This document shows, in pieces, positions 25,837 to 35,576 of a stretch of 62,753 bases of DNA. Where the stretch lies: the NCBI RefSeq assembly GCF_027484945.1, contig NZ_JAIXRZ010000032.1, positions 1-62,753 on the forward strand. Reading direction: 5' to 3'. This DNA comes from Flavobacterium sp. Lineage in GTDB: Bacteria; Bacteroidota; Bacteroidia; Flavobacteriales; Flavobacteriaceae. Under the pieces are notes generated by a model. That model was not told the DNA's origin and did no database searches. It saw nothing but the letters and a program-made list of their open reading frames with translations. A program made the position numbers and the translations under genes. Positions within the stretch are counted from its first letter, which is position 1; every line of letters starts with the position of its first letter.

Positions 25837-27201
25837 ATGGGAAAAAAGCTATTATTGGACAAAATCGATGTTCCAGGAATTAAATCTTATGAAGTATATC
25901 GTCGTGAAGGCGGCTATGCTTCTGTAGAAAAAGCATTGAAAATGACTCCTGAAGCGATCATTGAAGAAGTTAAAACTTCAGGGTTGCGCGGACGTGGAGG
26001 TGCTGGATTTCCTGTAGGAATGAAATGGGGCTTTATCGATAAAAAATCAGGTAAACCGCGTCATTTAGTTTGCAATGCAGACGAATCAGAACCGGGAACG
26101 TTTAAAGATCGTTACTTAATGGAGTACATTCCACACCTATTAATAGAAGGAATGATTACTTCGAGTATCGCGTTAGAAGCTAACTTATCCTATATCTATA
26201 TCCGGGGAGAATACATGTGGGTGTATAAAACCTTAGAGCGTGCCATTAAAGAAGCGTATGCCGCAGGTTGGTTAGGGAAAAATATACAAGGTTCAGGCTA
26301 CCATTTAGACTTGCACGTACATTGTGGTGCTGGCGCCTATATCTGTGGAGAAGAAACCGCTTTGATCGAATCGTTAGAGGGTAAACGTGGAAATCCCCGT
26401 TTGAAACCACCCTTCCCAGCGATTAGTGGTTTGTGGGCCAATCCAACCGTAGTAAATAATGTAGAATCCATTGCCGCTGTGCCTTGGATTATCAATAATT
26501 CAGGTGCCGATTATGCGGCTATCGGTATTGGGCGTTCTACAGGAACCAAATTAATTTCGGCTTCAGGAAATATTAAAAAACCTGGCGTATACGAAATCGA
26601 ATTGGGTATTTCTGTAGAAGAGTTCATCAATTCTGACGAATATTGTGGCGGTATGGAAACCGACCGTCCTTTAAAGGCTTTAGTGCCTGGTGGAAGTTCG
26701 GTACCTATTTTACCAGCTCATTTAATTTATAAAACAGCCAATGGTGATGACCGATTAATGACGTACGAAAGTTTGTCTGACGGAGGTTTCGCAACAGGTT
26801 CAATGCTAGGTTCTGGAGGTTTTATTGTTTACGATGATCGCGCTTGTATCGTGCGTAATACTTGGAACTTTGCGCGATTCTATCATCACGAAAGCTGTGG
26901 TCAATGTACCCCTTGCCGGGAAGGTACAGGTTGGCTTGAAAAAGTATTATGGCGGATTGAAAACGGTCAAGGGCGTGAAGAAGATATTGAATTGCTATGG
27001 AGTATCCAATCCAAAATTGAAGGAAATACCATCTGCCCTTTAGGCGATGCTGCCTCTTGGCCGGTAGCTGCGGCAATTCGACATTTCAGAGAAGAGTTTG
27101 AATACCATGTACGCTTTCCTGAAAAGATTAAAAACAGAGACCACTTTACACACGAACCCTTTGAAAAAGTTCGCCATTTAGTGGCTCCACAAAACGTATA
27201 A
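25837..27201 (+). CDS. nuoF: NADH-quinone oxidoreductase subunit F (NADH/FMN-binding)
   Basis: A 454-residue 51-kDa subunit that oxidises NADH with FMN. FMN/NADH motifs are GLRGRGGAGFPVGMKW (about 49-64) and the later GAGAYICGEETALIESLEG block. The 4Fe-4S cluster N3 is bound by CGQCTPCREGTGW near residue 355 and a fourth cysteine, TICPLGDA. Starts 4 bp after nuoE. A 59-bp gap follows before nuoG. Confidence 0.97.
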   Translation: MGKKLLLDKIDVPGIKSYEVYRREGGYASVEKALKMTPEAIIEEVKTSGLRGRGGAGFPVGMKWGFIDKKSGKPRHLVCNADESEPGTFKDRYLMEYIPHLLIEGMITSSIALEANLSYIYIRGEYMWVYKTLERAIKEAYAAGWLGKNIQGSGYHLDLHVHCGAGAYICGEETALIESLEGKRGNPRLKPPFPAISGLWANPTVVNNVESIAAVPWIINNSGADYAAIGIGRSTGTKLISASGNIKKPGVYEIELGISVEEFINSDEYCGGMETDRPLKALVPGGSSVPILPAHLIYKTANGDDRLMTYESLSDGGFATGSMLGSGGFIVYDDRACIVRNTWNFARFYHHESCGQCTPCREGTGWLEKVLWRIENGQGREEDIELLWSIQSKIEGNTICPLGDAASWPVAAAIRHFREEFEYHVRFPEKIKNRDHFTHEPFEKVRHLVAPQNV

Positions 27202-27260
27202 TTAGTATTGTATAAAATGGAAAACGAACTAATCGTATTCCAATAGACAACTTACATAAA

Positions 27261-28304
27261 ATGAAAGTAACTATAGACGGACACGAAATCGAGGTAGAAG
27301 CTGGGACCACCATCCTTCAAGCTGCTCGAATGATTGGAGGCGACGTGGTTCCTCCAGCCATGTGTTACTACTCAAAACTAAAAGGTTCCGGCGGGAAATG
27401 CCGGTGTTGTTTGGTGGAAGTATCCAAAGGAAGTGATGCCAACCCCACGCCAATGCCCAAATTAGTCGCTTCATGCGTAACCGGCTGCATGGATGGAATG
27501 GAGGTAAATAGCAAATCTTCTGAACGGGTAACCGAGGCAAGAAAGGCTGTAACCGAGTTTTTATTAATCAATCACCCATTGGATTGTCCTGTATGTGACC
27601 AAGCGGGCGAATGTGATTTACAAAACTTAAGTTTTGAACACGGTAAAGCCCAAACGCGTTTTATTGAAGAGAAACGCACCTTCGAACCCGAAAATATTGG
27701 AGATAAAATTCAGTTACACATGAACCGTTGTATTCTATGCCAACGCTGTGTACAAGTGGCTGAACAATTAACCGATTATCGTGTTCATGGTGTATTAAAT
27801 CGTGGTGATCATGCACAAATTTCAACCATGGTATCCGCAGCAATCGACAATGAGTTTTCCGGAAACATGATCGATGTTTGCCCTGTAGGTGCTTTAACCG
27901 ATAAAACCTTCCGATTCAAATCCCGTGTTTGGTTTAACAAACCCTTTAACGCGCACCGTGAGTGTACTACTCCAGGATGTTGCGGTAAGGTTACTGTTTG
28001 GATGTTTGGAAATGAAATACAACGGGTAACCGGTCGGAAAGATGAATACCATGAAGTAGAAGATTTCATTTGTAACACCTGCCGTTACGATAAAAAAGAA
28101 GTTTCGGATTGGACAATTGAAGGTCCCCGTAAATTCGAAAAAGATTCGGTAATCAATGTAAATAATTATACCCGTAAAATGGATACAGTTGTCATCAATA
28201 CGGAAAAAGGCATTTTATTAGGTCGTGAAGAAGACCGTAAGAAAATTAGTATGGCCGACATTGATTATAATGAAAAAATTGACGGAACTCAAGTAAAAAA
28301 ATAA
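27261..28304 (+). CDS. nuoG: NADH-quinone oxidoreductase subunit G, short form
   Basis: At 347 residues this is much shorter than the 680-910 residues of NuoG in Proteobacteria. The N-terminal ferredoxin domain (cluster N1b) uses CYYSKLKGSGGKCRCC and a later cysteine. HPLDCPVCDQAGECD (cluster N5 type: His and three Cys) follows, then CILCQRC with CPVGAL (cluster N4). Two more cysteine pairs, TPGCCGK and CNTCRYD, mark the first fragment of the molybdopterin-oxidoreductase-like region; the rest of that large domain is absent. The gene is intact and in frame, and short NuoG proteins are usual in Flavobacteriia, so this is a lineage trait rather than a truncation. It ends 1 bp before nuoH. Confidence 0.93.
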   Translation: MKVTIDGHEIEVEAGTTILQAARMIGGDVVPPAMCYYSKLKGSGGKCRCCLVEVSKGSDANPTPMPKLVASCVTGCMDGMEVNSKSSERVTEARKAVTEFLLINHPLDCPVCDQAGECDLQNLSFEHGKAQTRFIEEKRTFEPENIGDKIQLHMNRCILCQRCVQVAEQLTDYRVHGVLNRGDHAQISTMVSAAIDNEFSGNMIDVCPVGALTDKTFRFKSRVWFNKPFNAHRECTTPGCCGKVTVWMFGNEIQRVTGRKDEYHEVEDFICNTCRYDKKEVSDWTIEGPRKFEKDSVINVNNYTRKMDTVVINTEKGILLGREEDRKKISMADIDYNEKIDGTQVKK

Positions 28305-28305
28305 C

Positions 28306-29337
28306 ATGGACAGCGCGTTAATTATTGAAAAAAGTATTTTCATAGTAGTCGTATTTGCGGTTACCATGTTGATGGCCATGTATTCCACTTGGGCTGAACG
28401 TAAAGTAGCGGCTTTTTTACAAGACCGTGTTGGACCCAATCGTGCAGGTTGGGGTGGATTATTACAACCGCTTGCCGATGGTTTGAAATTATTTGCTAAA
28501 GAAGAATTTGAACCGAATACTCCTAATAAATTTTTATTCTTTGTTGGACCCGGAATCGCGATGGCCACTGCGTTAATTACGAGTGCTGTTATTCCATGGG
28601 GGGATACGTTAGAAATCTTCGGGCGTAATGTTCAATTGCAAGCGACCGATATTGATGTTTCCATCCTATATGTTTTTGGGGTGGTTTCCGTTGGTGTTTA
28701 TGGTATTATGATTGGAGGCTGGGCTTCCAACAATAAATTCTCACTAATGGGAGCAGTTCGTGCAGCTTCGCAAATGGTTTCCTATGAAGTAGCGATGGGA
28801 CTTTCGATCATTGCATTATTGATGATGAGTGGTTCGTTAAGTTTACATGATATTACGGTTCAACAACACGGCATGAATTGGAATATTTGGTACCAACCTG
28901 TTGGTTTCTTAATCTTCCTTATTTGTGCATTTGCTGAAACGAACCGTACTCCATTTGACTTAGCAGAATGTGAAAGTGAATTAATCGGTGGATACCATAC
29001 CGAATATTCATCGATGAAAATGGGATTCTATTTATTTGCAGAATATGCCAATATGTTTATCTCCTCTACCCTTTTGTCGGTGTTATACTTTGGAGGTTAT
29101 AATTACCCGGGAATGGATTGGGTTGGAATAAATTGGGGAACCAATGCAGCTACCTTGATTGGTGTTGGCGCATTGTTTATAAAAATCTGTTGCTTCATTT
29201 TCTTCTATATGTGGGTGCGTTGGACAATTCCACGTTTTCGCTATGACCAGTTGATGAATTTGGGGTGGAAAATTTTGATCCCACTTTCAATTATTAATAT
29301 CATGATTACAGGAGTTTGTATTCTAGCTTTTAAATAA
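28306..29337 (+). CDS. nuoH: NADH-quinone oxidoreductase subunit H
   Basis: A 343-residue membrane subunit, about eight TM helices, connecting the quinone cavity to the proton path. Family blocks: ERKVAAFLQDRVGPNRAG, the acidic loop AETNRTPFDLAECESELIGG with the conserved E-E-S-E-L pattern, and YSSMKMGFYLFAEY. The last two hold the charged residues of the E-channel. One base after nuoG. Confidence 0.97.
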   Translation: MDSALIIEKSIFIVVVFAVTMLMAMYSTWAERKVAAFLQDRVGPNRAGWGGLLQPLADGLKLFAKEEFEPNTPNKFLFFVGPGIAMATALITSAVIPWGDTLEIFGRNVQLQATDIDVSILYVFGVVSVGVYGIMIGGWASNNKFSLMGAVRAASQMVSYEVAMGLSIIALLMMSGSLSLHDITVQQHGMNWNIWYQPVGFLIFLICAFAETNRTPFDLAECESELIGGYHTEYSSMKMGFYLFAEYANMFISSTLLSVLYFGGYNYPGMDWVGINWGTNAATLIGVGALFIKICCFIFFYMWVRWTIPRFRYDQLMNLGWKILIPLSIINIMITGVCILAFK

Positions 29338-29347
29338 GAAACAAAAC

Positions 29348-29893
29348 ATGGCAACATCTATTCAAAATCTATCGCTTTCTGGAAAGAAAAAGCAAGTTTC
29401 TAATAAGGAAATGACGTTTTGGGAGCGCTTATATTTGGTAGCAATCATCAAAGGTTTACTCATCACAATTAAACACTTTTTCCGAAAAAAAGCTACGATT
29501 CACTATCCCGAGCAAGTGCGCGAATTCAGTCCCGTTTACCGTGGAAAACACACACTAAAACGCGATGAACAAGGTCGTGAGAATTGTACGGCTTGTGGGT
29601 TGTGTGCTTTAACTTGTCCGGCAGAAGCCATCACGATGAAAGCAGCCGAACGCAAACCTGGAGAAGAGCATTTATATCGTGAAGAAAAATATGCTGAGAT
29701 CTATGAAATCAACATGTTGCGTTGTATATTTTGTGGTTTGTGCGAAGAAGCTTGCCCAAAAGATGCGATTTACTTAACCCTTTCTAAAGAATTAGTACCC
29801 GCATTATACGACCGTGAAGATTTTATTTATGGTAAAGATCAATTAGTAATGCCGTTGGAAGTGGCAATGGCAAACACTCAAAAATTGAATTAA
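29348..29893 (+). CDS. nuoI: NADH-quinone oxidoreductase subunit I (2x4Fe-4S)
   Basis: A 181-residue ferredoxin-like subunit holding clusters N6a and N6b. Two CxxCxxCxxxCP motifs are visible: CTACGLCALTCP and CIFCGLCEEACP. The N-terminal part has a basic, amphipathic helix for membrane attachment. It forms the wire between NuoG and NuoB. It lies 10 bp after nuoH. Confidence 0.97.
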   Translation: MATSIQNLSLSGKKKQVSNKEMTFWERLYLVAIIKGLLITIKHFFRKKATIHYPEQVREFSPVYRGKHTLKRDEQGRENCTACGLCALTCPAEAITMKAAERKPGEEHLYREEKYAEIYEINMLRCIFCGLCEEACPKDAIYLTLSKELVPALYDREDFIYGKDQLVMPLEVAMANTQKLN

Positions 29894-29895
29894 TT

Positions 29896-30408
29896 ATGTC
29901 AACAGTATTACTTTTATTTTATGTGCTGTCGGCAGTTACTTTAGCTACAGCGTTTCTGACAATTTACACCAAAAACCCAATTCATAGTGCTATTTACTTA
30001 GTAATTTGTATGGTTTCAATAATGGGCCATTACTTATTATTCAATGCACAATTTTTAGCTTTGGTTCAACTAATTGTTTATGCAGGTGCCATCATGGTGC
30101 TTTTTCTCTTCACACTCATGTTAATGAATTTAAATAAAGAAGATGAAGTGCATAAACCTCGAATGACTCGATATGCCGCTATAATAATATTTATTATGCT
30201 GTGTGGAGTTTTAGTCTATGTATTTACAGATACAAAACCAATTGTAGGTGAATACGATAGTACTGGTGAAGACTTCCAATCGATTAAGATTTTGGGTAAA
30301 GTGTTATTAAATGAATATATGGTTCCTTTCGAATTTGCTTCTATACTTTTATTGGCAGCTATGTTGGGAGTTGTATTAGTATCTAAAAAAGAAAAAGACG
30401 CAAACTAA
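29896..30408 (+). CDS. nuoJ: NADH-quinone oxidoreductase subunit J
   Basis: A 170-residue membrane subunit with five predicted TM helices. The family block [21 protein letters not shown] in TM3 includes the pi-bulge helix region YAGAIMVLF that couples quinone reduction to proton translocation. Starts 2 bp after nuoI and ends 2 bp before nuoK. Confidence 0.95.
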   Translation: MSTVLLLFYVLSAVTLATAFLTIYTKNPIHSAIYLVICMVSIMGHYLLFNAQFLALVQLIVYAGAIMVLFLFTLMLMNLNKEDEVHKPRMTRYAAIIIFIMLCGVLVYVFTDTKPIVGEYDSTGEDFQSIKILGKVLLNEYMVPFEFASILLLAAMLGVVLVSKKEKDAN

Positions 30409-30410
30409 TC

Positions 30411-30731
30411 ATGGAAAATATATTAAATCATATTGGCATCGAAAATTACATTTTCCTATCGGTCATCTTATTTTGTATTGGCGTTTTTGGAGTGTTGTAT
30501 CGTCGAAATGCCATTATTGTATTCATGTCGATTGAAATCATGTTGAATGCTGTTAACTTATTATTTGTTGCCTTTTCAACCTATCATCAAGATGCTGAAG
30601 GACAAGTATTCGTATTTTTCTCAATGGCAGTAGCCGCCGCCGAGGTTGCCGTAGGTCTAGCAATCCTTGTTGCAATATTCCGAAATATCGGATCGATCGA
30701 TATCGCCAATTTAAAGAACTTAAAAGGATAA
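30411..30731 (+). CDS. nuoK: NADH-quinone oxidoreductase subunit K
   Basis: A 106-residue membrane subunit with three TM helices. The conserved glutamate of TM2 is in [14 protein letters not shown] and a second in [12 protein letters not shown] of TM3; both form part of the proton path between NuoJ and NuoN. Six bases before nuoL. Confidence 0.96.
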   Translation: MENILNHIGIENYIFLSVILFCIGVFGVLYRRNAIIVFMSIEIMLNAVNLLFVAFSTYHQDAEGQVFVFFSMAVAAAEVAVGLAILVAIFRNIGSIDIANLKNLKG

Positions 30732-30737
30732 GCCCTA

Positions 30738-32624
30738 ATGGAGAATAATTTAGTATTAGTTTTATTGCTTGCCCCGTTTATTGGGTTTTTAATAAATGTT
30801 TTTTTTGGTAAACGAATAGGAAAAACATTGGCAGGTACTATCGGAACGACTGCAGTAGCTTTGTCATTTGTAATCAGTGTTTATTTCTTTTTACAAATCA
30901 ACCATACCTCAAAACCAATCAACGTTTCTTTATTTGATTGGATTTCAGTACAAAATTTCAAATTGGACTTTGGAATTCTACTAGACCAATTATCCTTATT
31001 ATGGTTGTTGTTTGTAACCGGTATTGGTTCACTTATTCATCTCTATTCCATCAGCTACATGCATGAAGATGAAAATATGCACAAATTTTTCTCCTATCTC
31101 AATTTGTTTGTATTTTTCATGATTACTTTGGTTGTAGGAAGTAATCTATTAGTTATGTTTATTGGTTGGGAAGGTGTTGGACTTTGCTCCTATCTACTCA
31201 TTGGATTCTGGTATAAAAATCAAGAGTATAACGATGCCGCAAAGAAAGCATTTATAATGAATCGAATTGGGGATTTGGGTTTCTTAATCGGTATTTTTAT
31301 CTTGGGTTCGCTATTTGCTACATTAGATTACAATCAATTGAAAGCAGCAATCACTGCAGGTAATGTTGATAGTGCAAAATTAACCTTTGCCGCATTGTGC
31401 TTATTTATTGGGGCTACAGGAAAATCTGCACAATTGCCTTTATATACATGGTTACCCGATGCGATGGCAGGACCAACTCCGGTATCTGCGTTAATTCACG
31501 CAGCTACGATGGTTACCGCTGGTATTTTTATGATTACCCGATTGAATTTTATATTTGATTTAACTCCTTTTGTACAAAACATCATTGCTGTTGTGGGTGC
31601 GGTAACTGCTTTAATAGCTGCGTCTATCGGACTTCTACAAAATGACATTAAAAAAGTTTTGGCTTATTCAACCGTATCGCAATTAGGTTTAATGTTTTTG
31701 GCATTAGGCTTAGGCGCATACAATGTAGCGGTATTCCATGTAATCACCCACGCCTTTTTTAAAGCTTGTTTGTTCTTAGGATCCGGTTCGGTAATTCATG
31801 CGATGCACCACGAACAAGATATGCGAAGAATGGGTGGTTTGCGTAAAATTATGCCTATTACATTCATCACAATGATGATTGCTACACTAGCAATTTCAGG
31901 TATCCCCCCTTTTTCAGGTTTCTTTTCAAAAGACGAAATTTTAATGACGGCTTTCCATGCAAATATTCCGTTGTGGATAATTGCTTCATTAGCTTCAATT
32001 ATGACTGCTTTCTATATGTTCCGCTTGATGTATTTAACCTTCTACCGCGATTTCCGAGGCACAGAAGAACAAAAACATCATTTGCATGAGAGTCCCACTT
32101 TAATCACGTTGCCTTTAATTGTTTTAGCTATTTTATCATTAATAGGTGGTATTATTAGTTTACCAATCGGTGGAAGTTGGTTAAACCATTATTTAGCGCC
32201 TTTATTTAACAATGCGCATCACACGGAACACCATTTAGGAACAACAGAATATATGTTAATGGCAATTGCTGTTGCGGGAGGTTTAATTGGTATCGGTTTA
32301 GCCTATAGCAAATACTTAAAAGGTGGATATACTCCCAAAGAAGACCGAGATATGGATGGTTTTGCCAAAACGGTGTATCATAAATACTATGTCGATGAAG
32401 TCTACATGGCCTTAATCGTGAAACCAATTAATGGGTTGTCTAATTTCTTCCGCGTAACATTAGAACCCGCTTTAGGGCGTTTAGTTTATGGATTAAGTTC
32501 CTTAGCTAATGGTTTAGGAAATTTAGGAAGCCGTGTTCAAAATGGAAGTATCGGTTTGTATCTTTTTGCTTTTGTAATTGGATTCAGCGCGATTTTCATC
32601 TATTTGTTTTTAGCTAAAAAATAA
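30738..32624 (+). CDS. nuoL: NADH-quinone oxidoreductase subunit L
   Basis: A 628-residue antiporter-like proton-pumping subunit at the distal end of the membrane arm. Family blocks: FIGWEGVGLCSYLLIGFW with the TM5 glutamate, LPDAMAGPTPVSALIHAATM with the TM7 region, and VLAYSTVSQLGLMFLALGLG around the TM8 lysine. The long C-terminal lateral helix with its anchor TM (about 560-628) is present. Eight bases before nuoM. Confidence 0.97.
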   Translation: MENNLVLVLLLAPFIGFLINVFFGKRIGKTLAGTIGTTAVALSFVISVYFFLQINHTSKPINVSLFDWISVQNFKLDFGILLDQLSLLWLLFVTGIGSLIHLYSISYMHEDENMHKFFSYLNLFVFFMITLVVGSNLLVMFIGWEGVGLCSYLLIGFWYKNQEYNDAAKKAFIMNRIGDLGFLIGIFILGSLFATLDYNQLKAAITAGNVDSAKLTFAALCLFIGATGKSAQLPLYTWLPDAMAGPTPVSALIHAATMVTAGIFMITRLNFIFDLTPFVQNIIAVVGAVTALIAASIGLLQNDIKKVLAYSTVSQLGLMFLALGLGAYNVAVFHVITHAFFKACLFLGSGSVIHAMHHEQDMRRMGGLRKIMPITFITMMIATLAISGIPPFSGFFSKDEILMTAFHANIPLWIIASLASIMTAFYMFRLMYLTFYRDFRGTEEQKHHLHESPTLITLPLIVLAILSLIGGIISLPIGGSWLNHYLAPLFNNAHHTEHHLGTTEYMLMAIAVAGGLIGIGLAYSKYLKGGYTPKEDRDMDGFAKTVYHKYYVDEVYMALIVKPINGLSNFFRVTLEPALGRLVYGLSSLANGLGNLGSRVQNGSIGLYLFAFVIGFSAIFIYLFLAKK

Positions 32625-32632
32625 TTAACCTG

Positions 32633-34072
32633 ATGGATATTACTACACTATTATTATTACTTCTCGTAGGTGCCATAATTACTTTAATTGCAGGAGATAA
32701 GTTGGCTTCCAAAGTGGCGTTGCTTTTCAGTACTGCTGCCCTTGGCATTACGGTTTATCTTTTAACAACGGTACAAGAATTCAGTTCGCTCAATGTAACC
32801 TACCCTTGGATTAGTGCACCCAAAACGTTTTTTGCTTTAAAAGTAGACGGATTATCACTAGCCATGGTGTTGTTAACCACAGCGCTTACTCCGTTAATTA
32901 TTTTATCTTCTTTTACAAATAACTTTAAAAGTGCTAAAAATTTCTATGCATTGGTTTTATTCATGGCTTTTGCTATGGTGGGGACCTTCTTAGCTGCAGA
33001 CGGATTGTTGTATTATATTTTCTGGGAATTGGCTTTAATCCCAATCTACTTCATTGCTTTGTTGTGGGGGAATGATGCTATCGAAGCACGTAAAAAAGCG
33101 ATTTTAAAATTCTTTATTTATACGTTAGGAGGTTCGCTATTTATGTTGGTTGCCTTCGCCTATTTGTATCACAGAGCGGGAAGTTTCTTGTTGACGGATT
33201 TGTACCAGTTGAAACTAAACGCAGTTGAACAAACATGGATTTTCTTCGCGTTCTTTTTAGCCTATGCAATCAAAATTCCAGTAATTCCTTTCCACACCTG
33301 GCAAGCTGAAGTTTATCAAAAAGCGCCTACTGTGGGGACTATGTTGCTTTCGGGGATCATGTTAAAAATGGGGTTATACAGTGTTATGCGTTGGCAATTA
33401 CCTATTGCTCCAGAAGCAGCAAAAACCTATATGCCATTGGTATTGGGTTTGAGCATAGCTGGAGTAATCTACGGTTCGCTTGTTGCTTTAAGACAGAAAG
33501 ATTTGAAAAAATTATTAGCGTATTCATCGCTTGCGCACGTTGGACTTATCGCAGCAGGATGTTATACCTTAACTTTTGATGGGTTGAGTGGTGCGGTATC
33601 CCAAATGATTGCTCATGGTTTTGTAATCGTTGGATTGTTTTATGCCGCAGAAATCATCTACCGTCGTTATGAAACGCGCACGATTGCTGATATGGGTGGA
33701 ATTCGTACGCAAACCCCAAAATTTACTTCATTATTTATGATTTTGGTTTTGGCCTCTGTTGCTTTACCGGGAACGTATAACTTTGTAGGTGAGTTTACGG
33801 TATTGTATAGTTTATCGCAAATCAATATGTGGTATGCTGTACTTGGGGGAACAACCATTATTTTAGGGGCCTACTATATGCTGAAAATGTTCCAAAACGT
33901 GATGTTGGGCGAAACCAACGCTAACGTTTTTGCAGATATAACCGTCGGTGAAGCTTTTGTAATGATTGCATTAATCTCCTTCTTGTTATTCTTTGGTTTG
34001 TATCCAAAACCCCTCTTGGACCTTATCAATCCAAGTATTCAAGAAATTCTAATTCAAATAAACCGTTCTTAA
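32633..34072 (+). CDS. nuoM: NADH-quinone oxidoreductase subunit M
   Basis: A 479-residue antiporter-like subunit with about 14 TM helices. Conserved blocks are YIFWELALIPIYFI (TM5 glutamate), IPFHTWQAEVYQKAPTVGTM (TM7-8 region; this replaces the usual LPDAH with HTWQAEVY as in many Bacteroidota), and LLAYSSLAHVGLI. It sits between NuoL and NuoN in the membrane arm. The stop is 13 bp before nuoN. Confidence 0.96.
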   Translation: MDITTLLLLLLVGAIITLIAGDKLASKVALLFSTAALGITVYLLTTVQEFSSLNVTYPWISAPKTFFALKVDGLSLAMVLLTTALTPLIILSSFTNNFKSAKNFYALVLFMAFAMVGTFLAADGLLYYIFWELALIPIYFIALLWGNDAIEARKKAILKFFIYTLGGSLFMLVAFAYLYHRAGSFLLTDLYQLKLNAVEQTWIFFAFFLAYAIKIPVIPFHTWQAEVYQKAPTVGTMLLSGIMLKMGLYSVMRWQLPIAPEAAKTYMPLVLGLSIAGVIYGSLVALRQKDLKKLLAYSSLAHVGLIAAGCYTLTFDGLSGAVSQMIAHGFVIVGLFYAAEIIYRRYETRTIADMGGIRTQTPKFTSLFMILVLASVALPGTYNFVGEFTVLYSLSQINMWYAVLGGTTIILGAYYMLKMFQNVMLGETNANVFADITVGEAFVMIALISFLLFFGLYPKPLLDLINPSIQEILIQINRS

Positions 34073-34085
34073 TTACGTCCTACGA

Positions 34086-35456
34086 ATGAATACATTAATT
34101 GCTATATCAGGTTTAGGCATTTTTTGCCTTATTGCTGAAATCATCAATCTGAGAAAAGCCATTGTTCCGGTTTCTGTACTTGCGTTATTGGTTATTCTTG
34201 GAATGACTATTTCGGAGTTTGACCATCCTTCAGCTTGGTACAATAACATGGTAATTGTGAACAATTTCTCTGTTGCTTTTTCCAGCTTGTTTATCGTATT
34301 GACGATTTTCATTTTGGCAATGAGCGGGGACTTTTATAAAGACAAACCTTCAAAATTCTCTGACTTCATCGCTATTAAACTCTTCTTATTGGCAGGGGCC
34401 ATTGCAATGGTTTCCTTTGGTAATTTATCGATGTTTTTCTTGGGAATCGAAATCCTTTCGATTTCTTTATACATCTTAGCCGGTAGTGAGCGTTTAAATG
34501 TTTTGAGTAATGAAGCAGGGATGAAATATTTCCTATTAGGTTCCTTCGCCTCTGGATTTATCCTTTTCGGCATCTGTTTGGTATATGGAGCAACGGGATA
34601 TTTTGACGTGGTTGAGATTTATGCCTTATCACAAGGTGCGGGCTTACCGGTTTGGTTCTACTTTGGTATTGCCATGATCTTAATCGGAATGTTATTTAAA
34701 ATTGCTGCGGCTCCCTTCCACTTTTGGGCTCCAGACGTTTATGAGGGTTCGCCCACTTTAGTTACGGCAACCATGAGTACGTTAGCTAAAGTAGTCGCTG
34801 TCGCTACCCTATACAAATTGGTAACTTCATTAAATGCTAATATGCCACAATTATTCCAAGTAGTAATTGTTGCTATTGCGATTTTAACGATGGCGGTAGG
34901 AAACTTGTTGGCACTTCGTCAAGAAAATGTAAAACGGATGATGGCTTTTTCTGGTATTTCGCACGCCGGATTTATGCTGTTGGCATTATTAAGTTTGGCT
35001 ACTGCAGCCGGAACTTTATTCTATTATACTGCGGCCTATGCGTTTGCAGGTATTGCTTCGTTTGCTGTAATTATTTCGGTAACGAAAAATAAAGCAACTC
35101 AGAATGTATCCGACTTTAACGGATTAGGAAAAACCAATCCTGTTTTGGCGGCGGTTTTAACCATGTCCTTATTATCGATGGCGGGTATTCCCATTTTTGC
35201 AGGATTTTTTGCAAAGTTCTCATTGTTTACACAAACCATTGAAGCGGGCTATTTGGTAGCGGTTATTGCCGGTGTGATTAGTTCAATCATAAGTGTTGGT
35301 TACTACTTCAAATTGATATTAGCGATGTATAGTAAAGAAGCTGAAGGGGAAACTATTACATTCCCTTGGGTGTACACCGTTGTTGCGGTTTTGGCTACTG
35401 CCTTAACTATAGGAATGGGTATCTATCCTAGTTGTCTATTTGATTTATTAAAATAA
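34086..35456 (+). CDS. nuoN: NADH-quinone oxidoreductase subunit N
   Basis: A 456-residue antiporter-like subunit and last gene of the operon. Blocks: FFLGIEILSISLYILAG (TM5 glutamate), AAPFHFWAPDVYEGSPT (TM7-8), and VKRMMAFSGISHAGFMLL with the TM8 lysine region. It adjoins NuoK in the membrane. A terminator lies 23 bp after the stop. Confidence 0.96.
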   Translation: MNTLIAISGLGIFCLIAEIINLRKAIVPVSVLALLVILGMTISEFDHPSAWYNNMVIVNNFSVAFSSLFIVLTIFILAMSGDFYKDKPSKFSDFIAIKLFLLAGAIAMVSFGNLSMFFLGIEILSISLYILAGSERLNVLSNEAGMKYFLLGSFASGFILFGICLVYGATGYFDVVEIYALSQGAGLPVWFYFGIAMILIGMLFKIAAAPFHFWAPDVYEGSPTLVTATMSTLAKVVAVATLYKLVTSLNANMPQLFQVVIVAIAILTMAVGNLLALRQENVKRMMAFSGISHAGFMLLALLSLATAAGTLFYYTAAYAFAGIASFAVIISVTKNKATQNVSDFNGLGKTNPVLAAVLTMSLLSMAGIPIFAGFFAKFSLFTQTIEAGYLVAVIAGVISSIISVGYYFKLILAMYSKEAEGETITFPWVYTVVAVLATALTIGMGIYPSCLFDLLK

Positions 35457-35478
35457 AAAAACGTACCCCATTGTATAC

Positions 35479-35509
35479 AAGGCTGTCACATTAAGGCAGC
35501 CTTTTTTTA
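35479..35509 (+). terminator. Terminator of the nuo operon
   Basis: Stem AAGGCTG (35479-35485) with CAGCCTT (35497-35503), an 11-base loop, and a T-run. Confidence 0.8.
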
Positions 35510-35576
35510 TACCCATTATTCAATTTTAAAGCTTGTTATCGATTCGTTTTTAGTGTCGAATTGTTAACTTTATACC

